Source: Rhizobium acidisoli (GTDB lineage: Bacteria; Pseudomonadota; Alphaproteobacteria; Rhizobiales; Rhizobiaceae). Taken from it: a stretch of DNA of 64,000 nucleotides. Where the stretch lies: contig NZ_CP034998.1 in NCBI RefSeq assembly GCF_002531755.2, forward strand, positions 682,001 to 746,000, in the 5' to 3' direction. The position numbers and the translations under genes were made by a program. Positions 28,190 to 38,328 of this stretch are shown here, piece by piece. The notes below the pieces were generated by a model, which searched no databases, was not told the DNA's origin, and saw only the letters and a list, made by a program, of their open reading frames with translations. How positions within the stretch are numbered: position 1 is the first letter of the stretch; the number at the start of each line of letters is the position of its first letter.

Positions 28190-29261
28190 CGGCAACTCCG
28201 GCCGCCTTGACGCCGGACAGCATTTCGCCGCGAAGTCGTTCCAGCTCGCCGATCGCCTGACGGCGGTCCGTCGCACCTTTCTCATGGGCATCGCGAACGT
28301 CGGTCAGCGTCAGCAGGATCTTGTCATGGACGTGCTGAAGGGTTTCGACATCGACGACAAGGCGCTGGTTGGATTTCGCCGTCGCCACCGAATTCTGGTG
28401 CAGCAATTCCGCGTTCCTGCGCATGATGGCGTTGGTCGCGTTGTCGATGGTATCCGCCAAAGCGACGGCGCTTTTCTGTTCGTCGAGGGTCAGGGCCAGC
28501 ATGAATGCGCGTTTCCACGCCGGCAAGGTCAACTGGCGGATCGTCTGGAACTTGTCGACAAGCGCGAGATTGTTTGACTGAATGATGCGAACCATCGGAA
28601 GGGTCTGCATAGCCGCATGCTGAAGAACACGCATATCGTCCGCCCGCTTCGAAAGCTGCTGACGGTTTGCTTCGAGGACAGCGAGATACTCGGTCGCGAC
28701 AAGGTCACCTGATGGGTTATTCTGGCGGGCAATCTCGTCCTCCATGTCATGAAGCCGCAACTCGATGGCTTCGACATGTTTGCCGAGTGCTGCGTACTCG
28801 GCGCGGACGCCCTCATACATGAGCTGATAGTCATGGTTTCGCCGCGACAGCGTCTGGGCCGTCGTCTCGATTTGCGCTACGAGCTTGTCGACCTGACCTT
28901 TGACGGTGTCGAAACGGGCAATGGCACGTTCCTTCGATCGCGCGATCCGCTTCAAAAGGCCGCCGATGACGGGAATTCGTCCAGTCGGGTTATCGAGTGA
29001 CGACAGATTGAACTGTTGCGCCGCGAGCACGATCTCGTTCAACTGAACACCGGTGTCGTCGAGGTCGGTTGCTCGTGCCGTTCCAAGGATCTCATCGGCA
29101 TATTGGGATGACCGCTCGGCGACCTCCTGGCCAAACTGCTGGATGGAGAGGGCCGACGACAGGTCAATGGTGGCCGCCAGACGTGCGACTTCCGGATCAA
29201 TCTGCTGTTCTCCGGCGACCGCATGTGACGCGTCGTGCAGTGGCAATGCTGCTTTGATCAT
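28182..29261 (-). CDS. TelA-family toxic anion resistance protein
   Basis: A 359-residue cytoplasmic all-helical protein of the TelA family (tellurite/toxic-anion resistance, PF05816). Family features: LFKRIARSKERA-like segment (LLKRIARSKERAIARFD), the long coiled-coil middle, AAMQTLPMVRIIQSNNLALVDKF, and AWKRAFMLALTLDEQKSAVALADTIDNATN. Biochemical function of TelA is not established; it is genetically tied to tellurite, bacteriocin and envelope stress. It overlaps both neighbours (ATGA with the upstream gene, 8 bp with the membrane protein), so the three products are probably made together. Confidence 0.85.
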   Translation of the reverse strand: MIKAALPLHDASHAVAGEQQIDPEVARLAATIDLSSALSIQQFGQEVAERSSQYADEILGTARATDLDDTGVQLNEIVLAAQQFNLSSLDNPTGRIPVIGGLLKRIARSKERAIARFDTVKGQVDKLVAQIETTAQTLSRRNHDYQLMYEGVRAEYAALGKHVEAIELRLHDMEDEIARQNNPSGDLVATEYLAVLEANRQQLSKRADDMRVLQHAAMQTLPMVRIIQSNNLALVDKFQTIRQLTLPAWKRAFMLALTLDEQKSAVALADTIDNATNAIMRRNAELLHQNSVATAKSNQRLVVDVETLQHVHDKILLTLTDVRDAHEKGATDRRQAIGELERLRGEMLSGVKAAGVAGG

Positions 29262-30001
29262 TGTTGTCCAACCTTCTTCAGGAAGCCTATGAGATTGCTG
29301 TGAGCATCAAGAAATGCAGTCACGGCGGAACTGCGAGGTTTCGCTTCGCCATGAATGATCGCCAGCGCATTTCGCTGCCAGAGAGGCAACAGCAGGGTTT
29401 CAATGTCGGTAAATCGGTCGAGCAAGGAAGCAAGCACGCTGGCGGACAGCTTGATCTGCTGAATTGTCAGCGTGTTGGCTGTCTCAATCGCCATGATGTT
29501 GGCAAGACGTCGCTCAAACCTCGCGACCAGAGCCGGGTCTGAGCCGCTCTCCTGCGAAACAAGCAGCCTGGCGTCCGATATGACGCCGCCAAGACGCGCC
29601 TGTTCGTCGATGAGTTCCAGTCGGGTCTTGTCGAGAATTCCCCGGATGCGCTGACCAATCTGTGCCGCCCGGCTCAATTGGCGGAATAAATCGGTGACCC
29701 TGTGACTTGCAAGTTCGAATTCCAGGCGGGCCTCGACGGCTGAACCGGTGAACCGACCAAGCAGACCCTGCTTCCGCAGCATCTTCTGAAGGTCGACGTG
29801 CTCCAGCATTTCAATCAGCTCATTTGCTGAACTGCGGATGTCGCGAGCCGGGGCCGAACTCAGAATGTCGTTGTCCAACCTTGGTGAGCGAGCTGCCTTG
29901 TCCAGAACGGCAATCGCGTCGTCATCGATCACCGCAGTGGGACGAGGCTGCGGTTCCACATTGTCCGGGGTGGAGTAAGAATGATTGGTGCCGAGGGCCA
30001 T
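29258..30001 (-). CDS. Helical cytoplasmic protein, TelA partner
   Basis: About 247 residues from ATG 30001; an in-frame TTG at 30043 is the alternative start. It has a low-complexity N-terminus, then helices: NELIEMLEHVDLQKMLRKQGLLGRF, LEFELASHRVTDLFRQLSRAAQIGQRI, and IETANTLTIQQIKLSASVLASLLDRFTDIETLLLPLWQRNAL. The last part resembles the TelA C-terminal segment (internal similarity judged by eye), so it may be a divergent TelA paralogue or the N-terminal-type partner. First gene of the telA unit, 193 bp downstream of the kinase gene. Function unknown. Confidence 0.72.
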   Translation of the reverse strand: MALGTNHSYSTPDNVEPQPRPTAVIDDDAIAVLDKAARSPRLDNDILSSAPARDIRSSANELIEMLEHVDLQKMLRKQGLLGRFTGSAVEARLEFELASHRVTDLFRQLSRAAQIGQRIRGILDKTRLELIDEQARLGGVISDARLLVSQESGSDPALVARFERRLANIMAIETANTLTIQQIKLSASVLASLLDRFTDIETLLLPLWQRNALAIIHGEAKPRSSAVTAFLDAHSNLIGFLKKVGQQ

Positions 30002-30194
30002 CGCAATATTGAGCTCAAAAGAATACAAATCTTCAAAAGACAATCTCGACGCGAATATTGAAAATAAAATGAATCTGGTTGTGCGCCTTTTACTGGCATG
30101 GAAAATGTCGGCCGGCTGCTATCTGCCCATTCCGCCGCTCTCGGCCTCGAAATCATCCATCCCGCCCGTCGCCGATCAGCGCGGCGAGGGGAGG

Positions 30195-31178
30195 TCAAAA
30201 CAGGCGGTCGACAAATTGATCGGTCTCCCAGGTCTTCAGAAAATTCGCTTCCCGCGCAATCCAGCCGACGGCTTCGCTTCCCCATTCTTGCGCCCGGCTG
30301 GCATATTCGCCCATCAGCCAGAAGTGGCGGACAATGACGAAGCGGTGGGCGGCTTCGAAGTCTTGGGGCGTGATCGGCCGGACGGCGCGATATCCGTCGA
30401 TGAAGGCCTCCCACATGCCGGTCAACTTGCGGCCGAAGGAAACTTTCGCCCAGAGGAAAACCGACAGGTCGTAGGCGAGGTATCCCGGGCCGCTGTCGTC
30501 AAAATCGAAAAACACCGCTTCACCGGCATCATTGATGCGCGCGTTGAAGCCGTGGCAGTCTCCGTGACAATAGGTCCAGGTCAGCGTGTCGAACGCCTCG
30601 ATCGCTTTTCCCGTCCGCGTGGCGATATCTGCAAGATCGCGAAGAACATCGGCGTCTTCGACGATGCCGCTGTCGCATATGCGCGTAAGCGGGCGATGCA
30701 GCAGGTGTTCGAGGTCAAGCCGATATAGCGCGCCGTCAGGGGAAAATGTCTGGGCGGCATTGTGCATCAGGGCAAGCGTCCTGCCGTTGGCGCTGGCATC
30801 GCCGGCATCCGTCGCGTTTATTCCGCGGCCATCGATCGCCCGGAAGAGCACGCCCTCGCGGAGGCCTTCCGGCGCATGCCCCTGCAGGAAGAGGGCACCG
30901 TTGCGTGTCGGGATGGGGGCAGCCACTGGAACGCCCGCTTGCGAAAGATGCGTGAGAAAGGCCGTCTCGGTTTTGACGTCGGCTCGACCACGTGCGCGGT
31001 GGTGGGAAAGCCGGAAGACATAACGCTCGCCGTCGCTGCCAACGACAAGATAGACATCGTTCAGGCCGCGATGAAGCATGCGGCAATGAATGGGACCGGC
31101 GAGCGCATAGTGTTTATCGATGAACTGTCCGATCGCCCCTATCTGCGCGGTCGAATAGAGCGGGTTGAAATCGAGCAT
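30195..31178 (-). CDS. APH/ChoK-family phosphotransferase
   Basis: A 327-residue protein-kinase-like small-molecule phosphotransferase from ATG 31178. Catalytic loop HGDCHGFN has H205 and D207; the metal-binding segment FFDFDDSGPG has D225/D227. The N-terminal lobe has the nucleotide loop region RGLNDVYLVVGSDGERYVFRL. The family includes choline, homoserine and aminoglycoside kinases and the stress kinase SrkA; the arrangement FRL...YCHGDCHGFN fits SrkA/HipA-unrelated APH members best. The substrate is not determined by sequence. The frame stays open far upstream across repeat DNA, which is not coding. Confidence 0.86.
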   Translation of the reverse strand: MLDFNPLYSTAQIGAIGQFIDKHYALAGPIHCRMLHRGLNDVYLVVGSDGERYVFRLSHHRARGRADVKTETAFLTHLSQAGVPVAAPIPTRNGALFLQGHAPEGLREGVLFRAIDGRGINATDAGDASANGRTLALMHNAAQTFSPDGALYRLDLEHLLHRPLTRICDSGIVEDADVLRDLADIATRTGKAIEAFDTLTWTYCHGDCHGFNARINDAGEAVFFDFDDSGPGYLAYDLSVFLWAKVSFGRKLTGMWEAFIDGYRAVRPITPQDFEAAHRFVIVRHFWLMGEYASRAQEWGSEAVGWIAREANFLKTWETDQFVDRLF

Positions 31179-31340
31179 GGATGGTCCCGTAGAAGCGCTG
31201 GCAGGTCTACAGGATAGGGAGTGTCTGCGACAGATGCAACGCCTGCTTGTGGCAAGCAGGCCTCGGCGAACTCGACCCAGCGCCTGGCGCTCCGTCTTCC
31301 CGGGGGGGCGCCGAGGACCCTCGGCACCATCAGCAGCAGC

Positions 31341-31790
31341 GGCGTGGATTCCAGGCTCCAGGCCTGGAATGACGGAGGTTGAGGGGACGGGCGGGCAGGA
31401 GGCGCGGACACGGCGCGAAGCGGCGGAAGGACAGGAAGCGCCACCGCATTCGCCCTCGGCCGTGGCTGTTTTGCTGCGGCGGCCACCCACCCTCCGTCCT
31501 CCTCGGGCTTGACCCGAGGATCCATGCGGCATCCGCCAACGCCGGGCCGTGGATTCCAGGCTCAAGGCCTGGAATGACCAAGGTTGAGGGGACGGGCGGG
31601 CAGGAGGCGTGGACCCGGCGCGAAGCAGCGGACGGACAGGAAACGCCACCGCATTCGCCCTCAGCCATCGCTGTTTTGCTGCGGCGGCCACCCCACCCTC
31701 CGTCCTCCTCGGGCTTGACCCGAGGATCCATGCGGCATCCACCAACGTCGGGCCGTGGATCCGAGACTCAGGGTCTGGGTTGACCGAGGA
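31341..31790. repeat. Composite array of two palindrome families, about 2 tandem units
   Basis: Copies of GTGGATTCCAGGCTC...GCCTGGAATGACNNAGGTTG at 31341-31383, 31545-31590 and (degenerate) 31750-31790 alternate with the CTCCGTCCTCCTCGGGCTTG element at 31486-31529 and 31690-31736. The spacers (GGGACGGGCGGGCAGGAGGC, GCCACCGCATTCGCCCT) also repeat, with a period of about 204 bp. This is a tandem duplication of a mixed palindrome unit, as at 8148 but with a different partner. No gene is present in 31179-32110. Confidence 0.8.
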
Positions 31791-32120
31791 GAGGGGGCGA
31801 AACCGGCAGGAGACGGGGCTTGTCGGGAGGCGTTTGGTCATATTGCGTAACAGCGCGCCATACGGCGTGATTTCTGAGGCATGGAAGAGTGGCCTCGCAG
31901 GGGCTGAGACAGTCAGGCCGACGGCCGAAAGTTGCTGAAAAGGCCCGCACTTTTGCCGGAAATTTCGTAAGCACCAAAAAAGGTCGGCTTCTTTGCGGCC
32001 TGTACCCCATTTGGGTGATGCTCTTTGCGATGACTTGCATTAGAAGTTGTTTCAACGCAACCTGATGCCTCTGCGGAAACGTGGGCGGTCAAATGTGCGT
32101 ATTGTCGAATTTGCAGGCGG

Positions 32121-32333
32121 TTTTCCGGGCAGAGGGCAAGAACCGGAAAATCGGGGGCAATTCCAAGAAGCGCGCAAAGCGGCTTTCGCAGGAATTGCGT
32201 GAAGACCAAGCGATAGGGCATTCCATTACTTGAGGAAAGTGCCCTGGGTTGAGGGACCCCCCGTCCGGTTTTCCTGGCCGGACGGAAACAAGGCTTTGCG
32301 GGACATGTTGCAGTCCCGCAAAGCTTTTTTTTT
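32121..32333 (+). ncRNA. Candidate structured RNA: five consecutive stem-loops ending in a strong terminator
   Basis: Perfect or near-perfect stems follow one another on the plus strand: TTTTCCGG/CCGGAAAA (32121-32150), GCAATTCC/GGAATTGC (32157-32198), GGGCA-TTCC/GGAA-AG-TGCCC (32216-32244), CCGTCCGG/CCGGACGG (32261-32285), and the 12-bp GCTTTGCGGGAC/GTCCCGCAAAGC (32293-32324) followed by nine Ts. No open frame with a ribosome site spans it. It could be a trans-acting sRNA (perhaps only the last three stems, about 120 nt) or a leader/attenuator of ppdK, which starts 147 bp further on. I do not match it to a named alphaproteobacterial sRNA family. Confidence 0.55.
32293..32333 (+). terminator. 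Strong intrinsic terminator
   Basis: A 12-bp perfect stem (GCTTTGCGGGAC / GTCCCGCAAAGC) with an 8-base loop is followed by TTTTTTTTT. It is the clearest intrinsic terminator in the window. No protein gene lies directly upstream on the plus strand, which implies a transcript of its own. Confidence 0.85.
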
Positions 32334-32479
32334 GCCTTTTTCGTGCCGGGCGATGTTTCAATCGTTTCGAACGCCGCCCCGCCGAAGAATTATTGTGCAA
32401 CGCAACATTCCGCCGCATTTGTCGATTTTCATTTCAACACCAACGGATTAAGCTAATCCCGGTTTGGTGTTGGGGGAAG

Positions 32480-35164
<2,685 letters not shown>

Positions 35165-35175
35165 TCAGCTCGGCC

Positions 35176-35451
35176 TCAATGATGATGGCGCCAGCGATCG
35201 CGGTAGATATAGGGCCCGTTCAGATCCCAGGCCATGCTCTGCATCATCTCGGCACTTTGCTCCCGCGATTCGGCCCGCCGGTCGAGATCGATGCGCTGCA
35301 GGCAGGTGGCAAAACCATCGGTGCCGCGGCGGAAACCATAGCTCAAACACCGCTGCTCATCCGCCGCCCGCCGCTCCTCCGGCGTCATCGTCTGACAGGC
35401 GGAAAGCCCGGCGGCGAGGGTGGCTATGGCGATGAGAAGGGGAACGCGCAT
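35176..35451 (-). CDS. Small lipoprotein of unknown function
   Basis: 91 residues from ATG 35451. The signal peptide with lipobox LSAC (MRVPLLIAIATLAAGLSAC) is followed by QTMTPEERRAADEQRC, YGFRRGTDGFATCLQRIDLDRR and a His-rich end (RWRHHH). The segment with Cys-x(n)-YGF..GTDAFAxCLxxxD is a common pattern of short proteobacterial lipoproteins whose function is unknown. The paired cysteines may form a disulfide. It converges on ppdK with an 11-bp gap. GGGGAACGCGC-type sequence upstream gives only a weak ribosome site. Confidence 0.75.
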   Translation of the reverse strand: MRVPLLIAIATLAAGLSACQTMTPEERRAADEQRCLSYGFRRGTDGFATCLQRIDLDRRAESREQSAEMMQSMAWDLNGPYIYRDRWRHHH

Positions 35452-35591
35452 CGGGGTATTCCTTGCTTTTCCCTGAGGAAATGCCATTCAGGCCGTGGCG
35501 TCAAGCGAGGAGATCGGCGAGGGTGGCCTGTCGTGCGAAGAGATGGGCGAGGGCGGTCTGTCGTGTTTGAGGCAAGTCCTCGACCTCTCAA

Positions 35592-35727
35592 CTCCCTCAT
35601 TCCTGTGCTTGTCACAGGAATCCAGTCCGCCCAAGTCCTTGGGCGCGGGAAACTCCCTTCAAGGCGTTATTCACCGCGCCGACGCGCGGTGGCGGGATTC
35701 CTGTGACGAGCACAGGAATGAGGGAGA
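35592..35727. repeat. Long inverted repeat pair (family G)
   Basis: CTCCCTCATTCCTGTGCTTG at 35592 continues with TCACAGGAATCC, and its near-perfect inverse (GGATTCCTGTGACGAGCACA) starts at 35694. The arms are about 32 bp and about 70 bp apart, and each arm itself contains the short palindrome TTCCTGTG...CACAGGAA. It occupies the 35452-35750 gap, which has no gene. Confidence 0.75.
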
Positions 35728-35750
35728 GTGGGGAAACGCTCTCGCCAAAA

Positions 35751-35948
35751 TCACGCCGCTCCGGCCGGATCCCCGATCGGCAGTAGCGCCGGATTGAGCG
35801 GCGGGTCCTGTGGGTTCTTCGTATCGGCCGGATCCTGCGCCGGGGTCAGCGGCGGCTTCTGCTGGATGGGGTCGGGAATGCCGGGGGTCGGCGTCGGCCC
35901 GCGTGGTGTATCGGCGTTCGGGATTGGCATCGGATCTCTGTTCGGCAT
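35751..35948 (-). CDS. Small proline-rich protein
   Basis: 65 residues from ATG 35948, with a perfect AAGGAGG ribosome site 6 bases upstream, which is the main argument that this is a real gene. The protein is Pro/Asp/Asn-rich (MPNRDPMPIPNADTPRGPT, later PPLTPAQDPADTKNPQDPPL) and is predicted to be unstructured, without signal peptide, TM segment or cysteine. Short disordered Pro-rich proteins of this type are found in many rhizobia; their role is unknown. It is divergent from the zinc-ribbon-like gene at 36060. Confidence 0.65.
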   Translation of the reverse strand: MPNRDPMPIPNADTPRGPTPTPGIPDPIQQKPPLTPAQDPADTKNPQDPPLNPALLPIGDPAGAA

Positions 35949-36059
35949 GATCGCCTCCTTTTCGAAAAAAGGAACGGCATCGGGCCGCACTTGGTTCCAC
36001 TTTCGCCGGCCACCTTCCTATGCATAAGGGGGATTTCTCTGTATGAGAGGCCGGCAAGC

Positions 36060-36317
36060 ATGGGAACGAGCATGGCCATCCGCGATCGATTTTCGAAAAA
36101 ACTGAACTGCCCGCAATGCGGCAATGAGGGCTTTGCCGAAGCCTCGGAGATCGACGATCCCAAGCGCAAGCACCCGGATTTCAAGGTCGATCAGCTGCCG
36201 CGCGGTTTTGGCGTGCAGCGGCCGTCCAACCACCAGGAAAGCTTCATGCTGAAATGTGAATGCGGCCGCAAGTTTCCCTTCCGCAGCCTGGCGGAGGCTG
36301 CGGCCGAGCGGCGCTAG
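36060..36317 (+). CDS. Small zinc-ribbon-like protein
   Basis: 85 residues from ATG 36060 (GAGAGG upstream); ATG 36072 with GGGA upstream is an equally possible start. Two Cys pairs lie far apart, NCPQCGNEG near the N-terminus and LKCECGRKF near the C-terminus, as in a treble-clef or zinc ribbon. The middle is charged (EIDDPKRKHPDFKVDQLPRG). No named domain is recognised. It may bind zinc and RNA or protein partners (inference). Confidence 0.68.
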   Translation: MGTSMAIRDRFSKKLNCPQCGNEGFAEASEIDDPKRKHPDFKVDQLPRGFGVQRPSNHQESFMLKCECGRKFPFRSLAEAAAERR

Positions 36318-36332
36318 AACGCAGGGTCAACC

Positions 36333-36722
36333 CTAAATCCGCTCCAGCAGTTCGACGAAGGCATCGGCGAAACGCACCAGATGCGCGGTCTCCTCATCGG
36401 GCGCCTGCATGCGGATTTCGGTGCCGGCATAATCGAGCAGCGCCAGCACGACCCGCATCTGACTGCCGTCATCGGGAATGCGCAGCACGGCGATGCGCCG
36501 GCAATCCGCGATAAGACCGCCGGCCGGTAGGTCGAACAGCAATTCGCCGCCCGACCGCTGTGCTGCCTGGCGCACCGCCTCGCAGAAGCCGGCATCGCCG
36601 CCGGCATAACCTTCGAGCGAAAGTTCGAGCTCGAGCAGCTCCATCGGCAGCATCGGCTCGGTGTGATCGATCCCGCCAAGCGCAGACGCCTGCGGCCTGG
36701 CTGCTATCTCGGGTGAAATCAT
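36333..36722 (-). CDS. Conserved hypothetical cytoplasmic protein
   Basis: 129 residues from ATG 36722, with AAGGAGAG upstream. The sequence is acidic, alpha/beta, with LPMELLELELSLEGYAGG, GELLFDLPAGGLIADCRRIAVLRIPDDGSQMRVVLALLDY and a C-terminal helix HLVRFADAFVELLERI. No signal, TM segment or known motif. It converges with the zinc-ribbon-like gene with a 15-bp gap. I cannot assign a function. Confidence 0.65.
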   Translation of the reverse strand: MISPEIAARPQASALGGIDHTEPMLPMELLELELSLEGYAGGDAGFCEAVRQAAQRSGGELLFDLPAGGLIADCRRIAVLRIPDDGSQMRVVLALLDYAGTEIRMQAPDEETAHLVRFADAFVELLERI

Positions 36723-36954
36723 CCCGTCTCTCCTTGCCTTTGAATTCGGAGATGAATCCGCGGCAGAATGGCCCTTTTTTACCATATCAGCAAGGGCTCA
36801 TGAAGTGGGTGGCCTTTCGCTTCGGCCATGCCAGGCGAATTCCAGCTGATATTCCAAGACAACAGTTTCAATTCAGCCGAATCTTGCCCAGATCCGGATG
36901 ATTCTAGGCCGGGCTGGCCTAAAATCTGAATCCGGATCTAAATCAAAGAAATAG

Positions 36955-37003
36955 AGCATGATGTCGTCCGAAAACCGCTTCACACTTTTCGGCATCATGC
37001 TCT
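36955..37003. repeat. Intergenic palindromic element, family B copy 2
   Basis: AGCATGATGTCGTCCGAAAA opens the element and TTTTCGGCATCATGCT closes it, the ends pairing over about 16 bp. Nearly identical to 17736-17782. It lies between divergent genes at 36722 and 37068, in a stretch (36723-36954) that otherwise shows nothing. Confidence 0.75.
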
Positions 37004-37067
37004 AAACAAGGATATGGCGATTTGCGTTGTTTGATGGCGCGGCGCTGACGAGCAACCGGTAAGTTTG

Positions 37068-37973
37068 ATGGCCATCCGTTTCGACCGTCCCGTTTCAGGC
37101 GCCGCCCGCTTTTCGCGGCTGCTCGGGGCGTTTTCGCTGGTTCTGGCGCTGGCGGTGCTGATCGCCCATCGCTTCGGCGGCCTCGCCACCCCCTATCTCG
37201 TGCTGCTGCTGATCGCCGCTGCCGGCTGCGGGCTGCTGGCCGCCATGCTGGCCGCAGTCGGGCTGCGCAGCCTCTGGATGACAGGCGCCGAAGGCGGGCT
37301 GGCGGCACTCGCCGCCTTGATCTATGCCGCCTTTCCGCTCGGCATCGGCGCCTTCGCCGTCGAGCGTTATATGACGCTGCCTGATATCTACGACGTCTCC
37401 ACCGACCCGGTCTCCGCCCCGGACTGGCTGTCGACCCCGAAATCCGATCAGATCTGGCTGAAGCGCAATCTCGTGACGCCGGAGGATCGCGAAAAGCAGC
37501 TCGCCGCCTATCCCGAGCTGACCGGCCGGCGTTATGAGGGCGCGCTCGACCGCGTGCTGGAAGCGGTGCGCAAGGTCGCCAAACAGAGCGGCTTTGTCAT
37601 CGTCAGGAGCACCGGCACCAGCGAGCTGGACCGCGACCCGGAGGACGGACCGGCCAAACTCGAGCCCGGCGACGAGGCCGTTGCCGATGCGCCCGGCATC
37701 ATCCCCGTGCCGACGCCGCGCCCCTATGACGACGATGTCGCCAAGCTGATCCGCGGCGCCAACGGCGTGACGCTGCAGGCGACCAACCGCACACTGATCC
37801 TCGGCCTGCGCTTCGATATCCTGATCCGCCTGCGCGAAGAGGCCGAAACCACCTTCGTCGACATCCGCGTCGCCTCCCGCTACGGCCAACACGACCTCGG
37901 CTTCAGCGCCGAAATCGCCGGCGATTATCTGAAGGCGCTGGACGCCGAACTGCTGGGGATTGCGGGTGGGTGA
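37068..37973 (+). CDS. DUF1499-family membrane protein
   Basis: 301 residues from ATG 37068. Three TM helices at the N-terminus (about 18-110: LLGAFSLVLALAVLIAH, YLVLLLIAAAGCGLLAAML, GLAALAALIYAAFPLGIGAF) are followed by a soluble DUF1499-like domain. That domain shows TDPVSAPDWL early, GRRYEGALDRVLEAVRKVAKQSGF, QATNRTLILGLRFDILIRLREE and FVDIRVASRYGQHDLGFSAEIAGDYLKAL. The function of DUF1499 is unknown; some members are tied to membrane lipids. Stands alone. Confidence 0.82.
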   Translation: MAIRFDRPVSGAARFSRLLGAFSLVLALAVLIAHRFGGLATPYLVLLLIAAAGCGLLAAMLAAVGLRSLWMTGAEGGLAALAALIYAAFPLGIGAFAVERYMTLPDIYDVSTDPVSAPDWLSTPKSDQIWLKRNLVTPEDREKQLAAYPELTGRRYEGALDRVLEAVRKVAKQSGFVIVRSTGTSELDRDPEDGPAKLEPGDEAVADAPGIIPVPTPRPYDDDVAKLIRGANGVTLQATNRTLILGLRFDILIRLREEAETTFVDIRVASRYGQHDLGFSAEIAGDYLKALDAELLGIAGG

Positions 37974-38150
37974 GCCGCGGTGCCGCCAAAGGCGGCAGCA
38001 ATCGATCCAGTGAATCGATTGCAGCGGCGAACGCCCTGAGCTTAAAGCGAAGGGCCGGGAGAGGGTGCGGCAGGCTCGACATGCTGACGGTGCCGCAAAC
38101 TCCACATCACTGCGGTATCGCCCAACCAAGCCGGCCCGAACAACGATCAG

Positions 38151-38262
38151 CCCTCATCCTGAGGTGCCCCGAAGGGGCCTCGAAGGACGAGGGCGGTGGA
38201 TGCGGTGGCCAGCCCCGTCCTTCGAGGCTTCGCCCTGCGGGCTACACACCTCAGGATGAGGC
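38151..38262. repeat. Long palindromic element, family D copy 1
   Basis: CCTCATCCTGAGGTGCCCCG opens and CACACCTCAGGATGAGG closes the element, with inner arms CGAAGGACGAGG / CCCGTCCTTCGAGG. The whole 112 bp is an imperfect hairpin. A second copy lies inverted at 58541-58657. The rest of 37974-38328 shows no gene. Confidence 0.75.
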
Positions 38263-38328
38263 TGGAGAGAGGTCGCGTCATGAGGCTGGAGAGAGGCGGC
38301 ATAAGGCCGCAGATCGCGCGCGTGCCCC

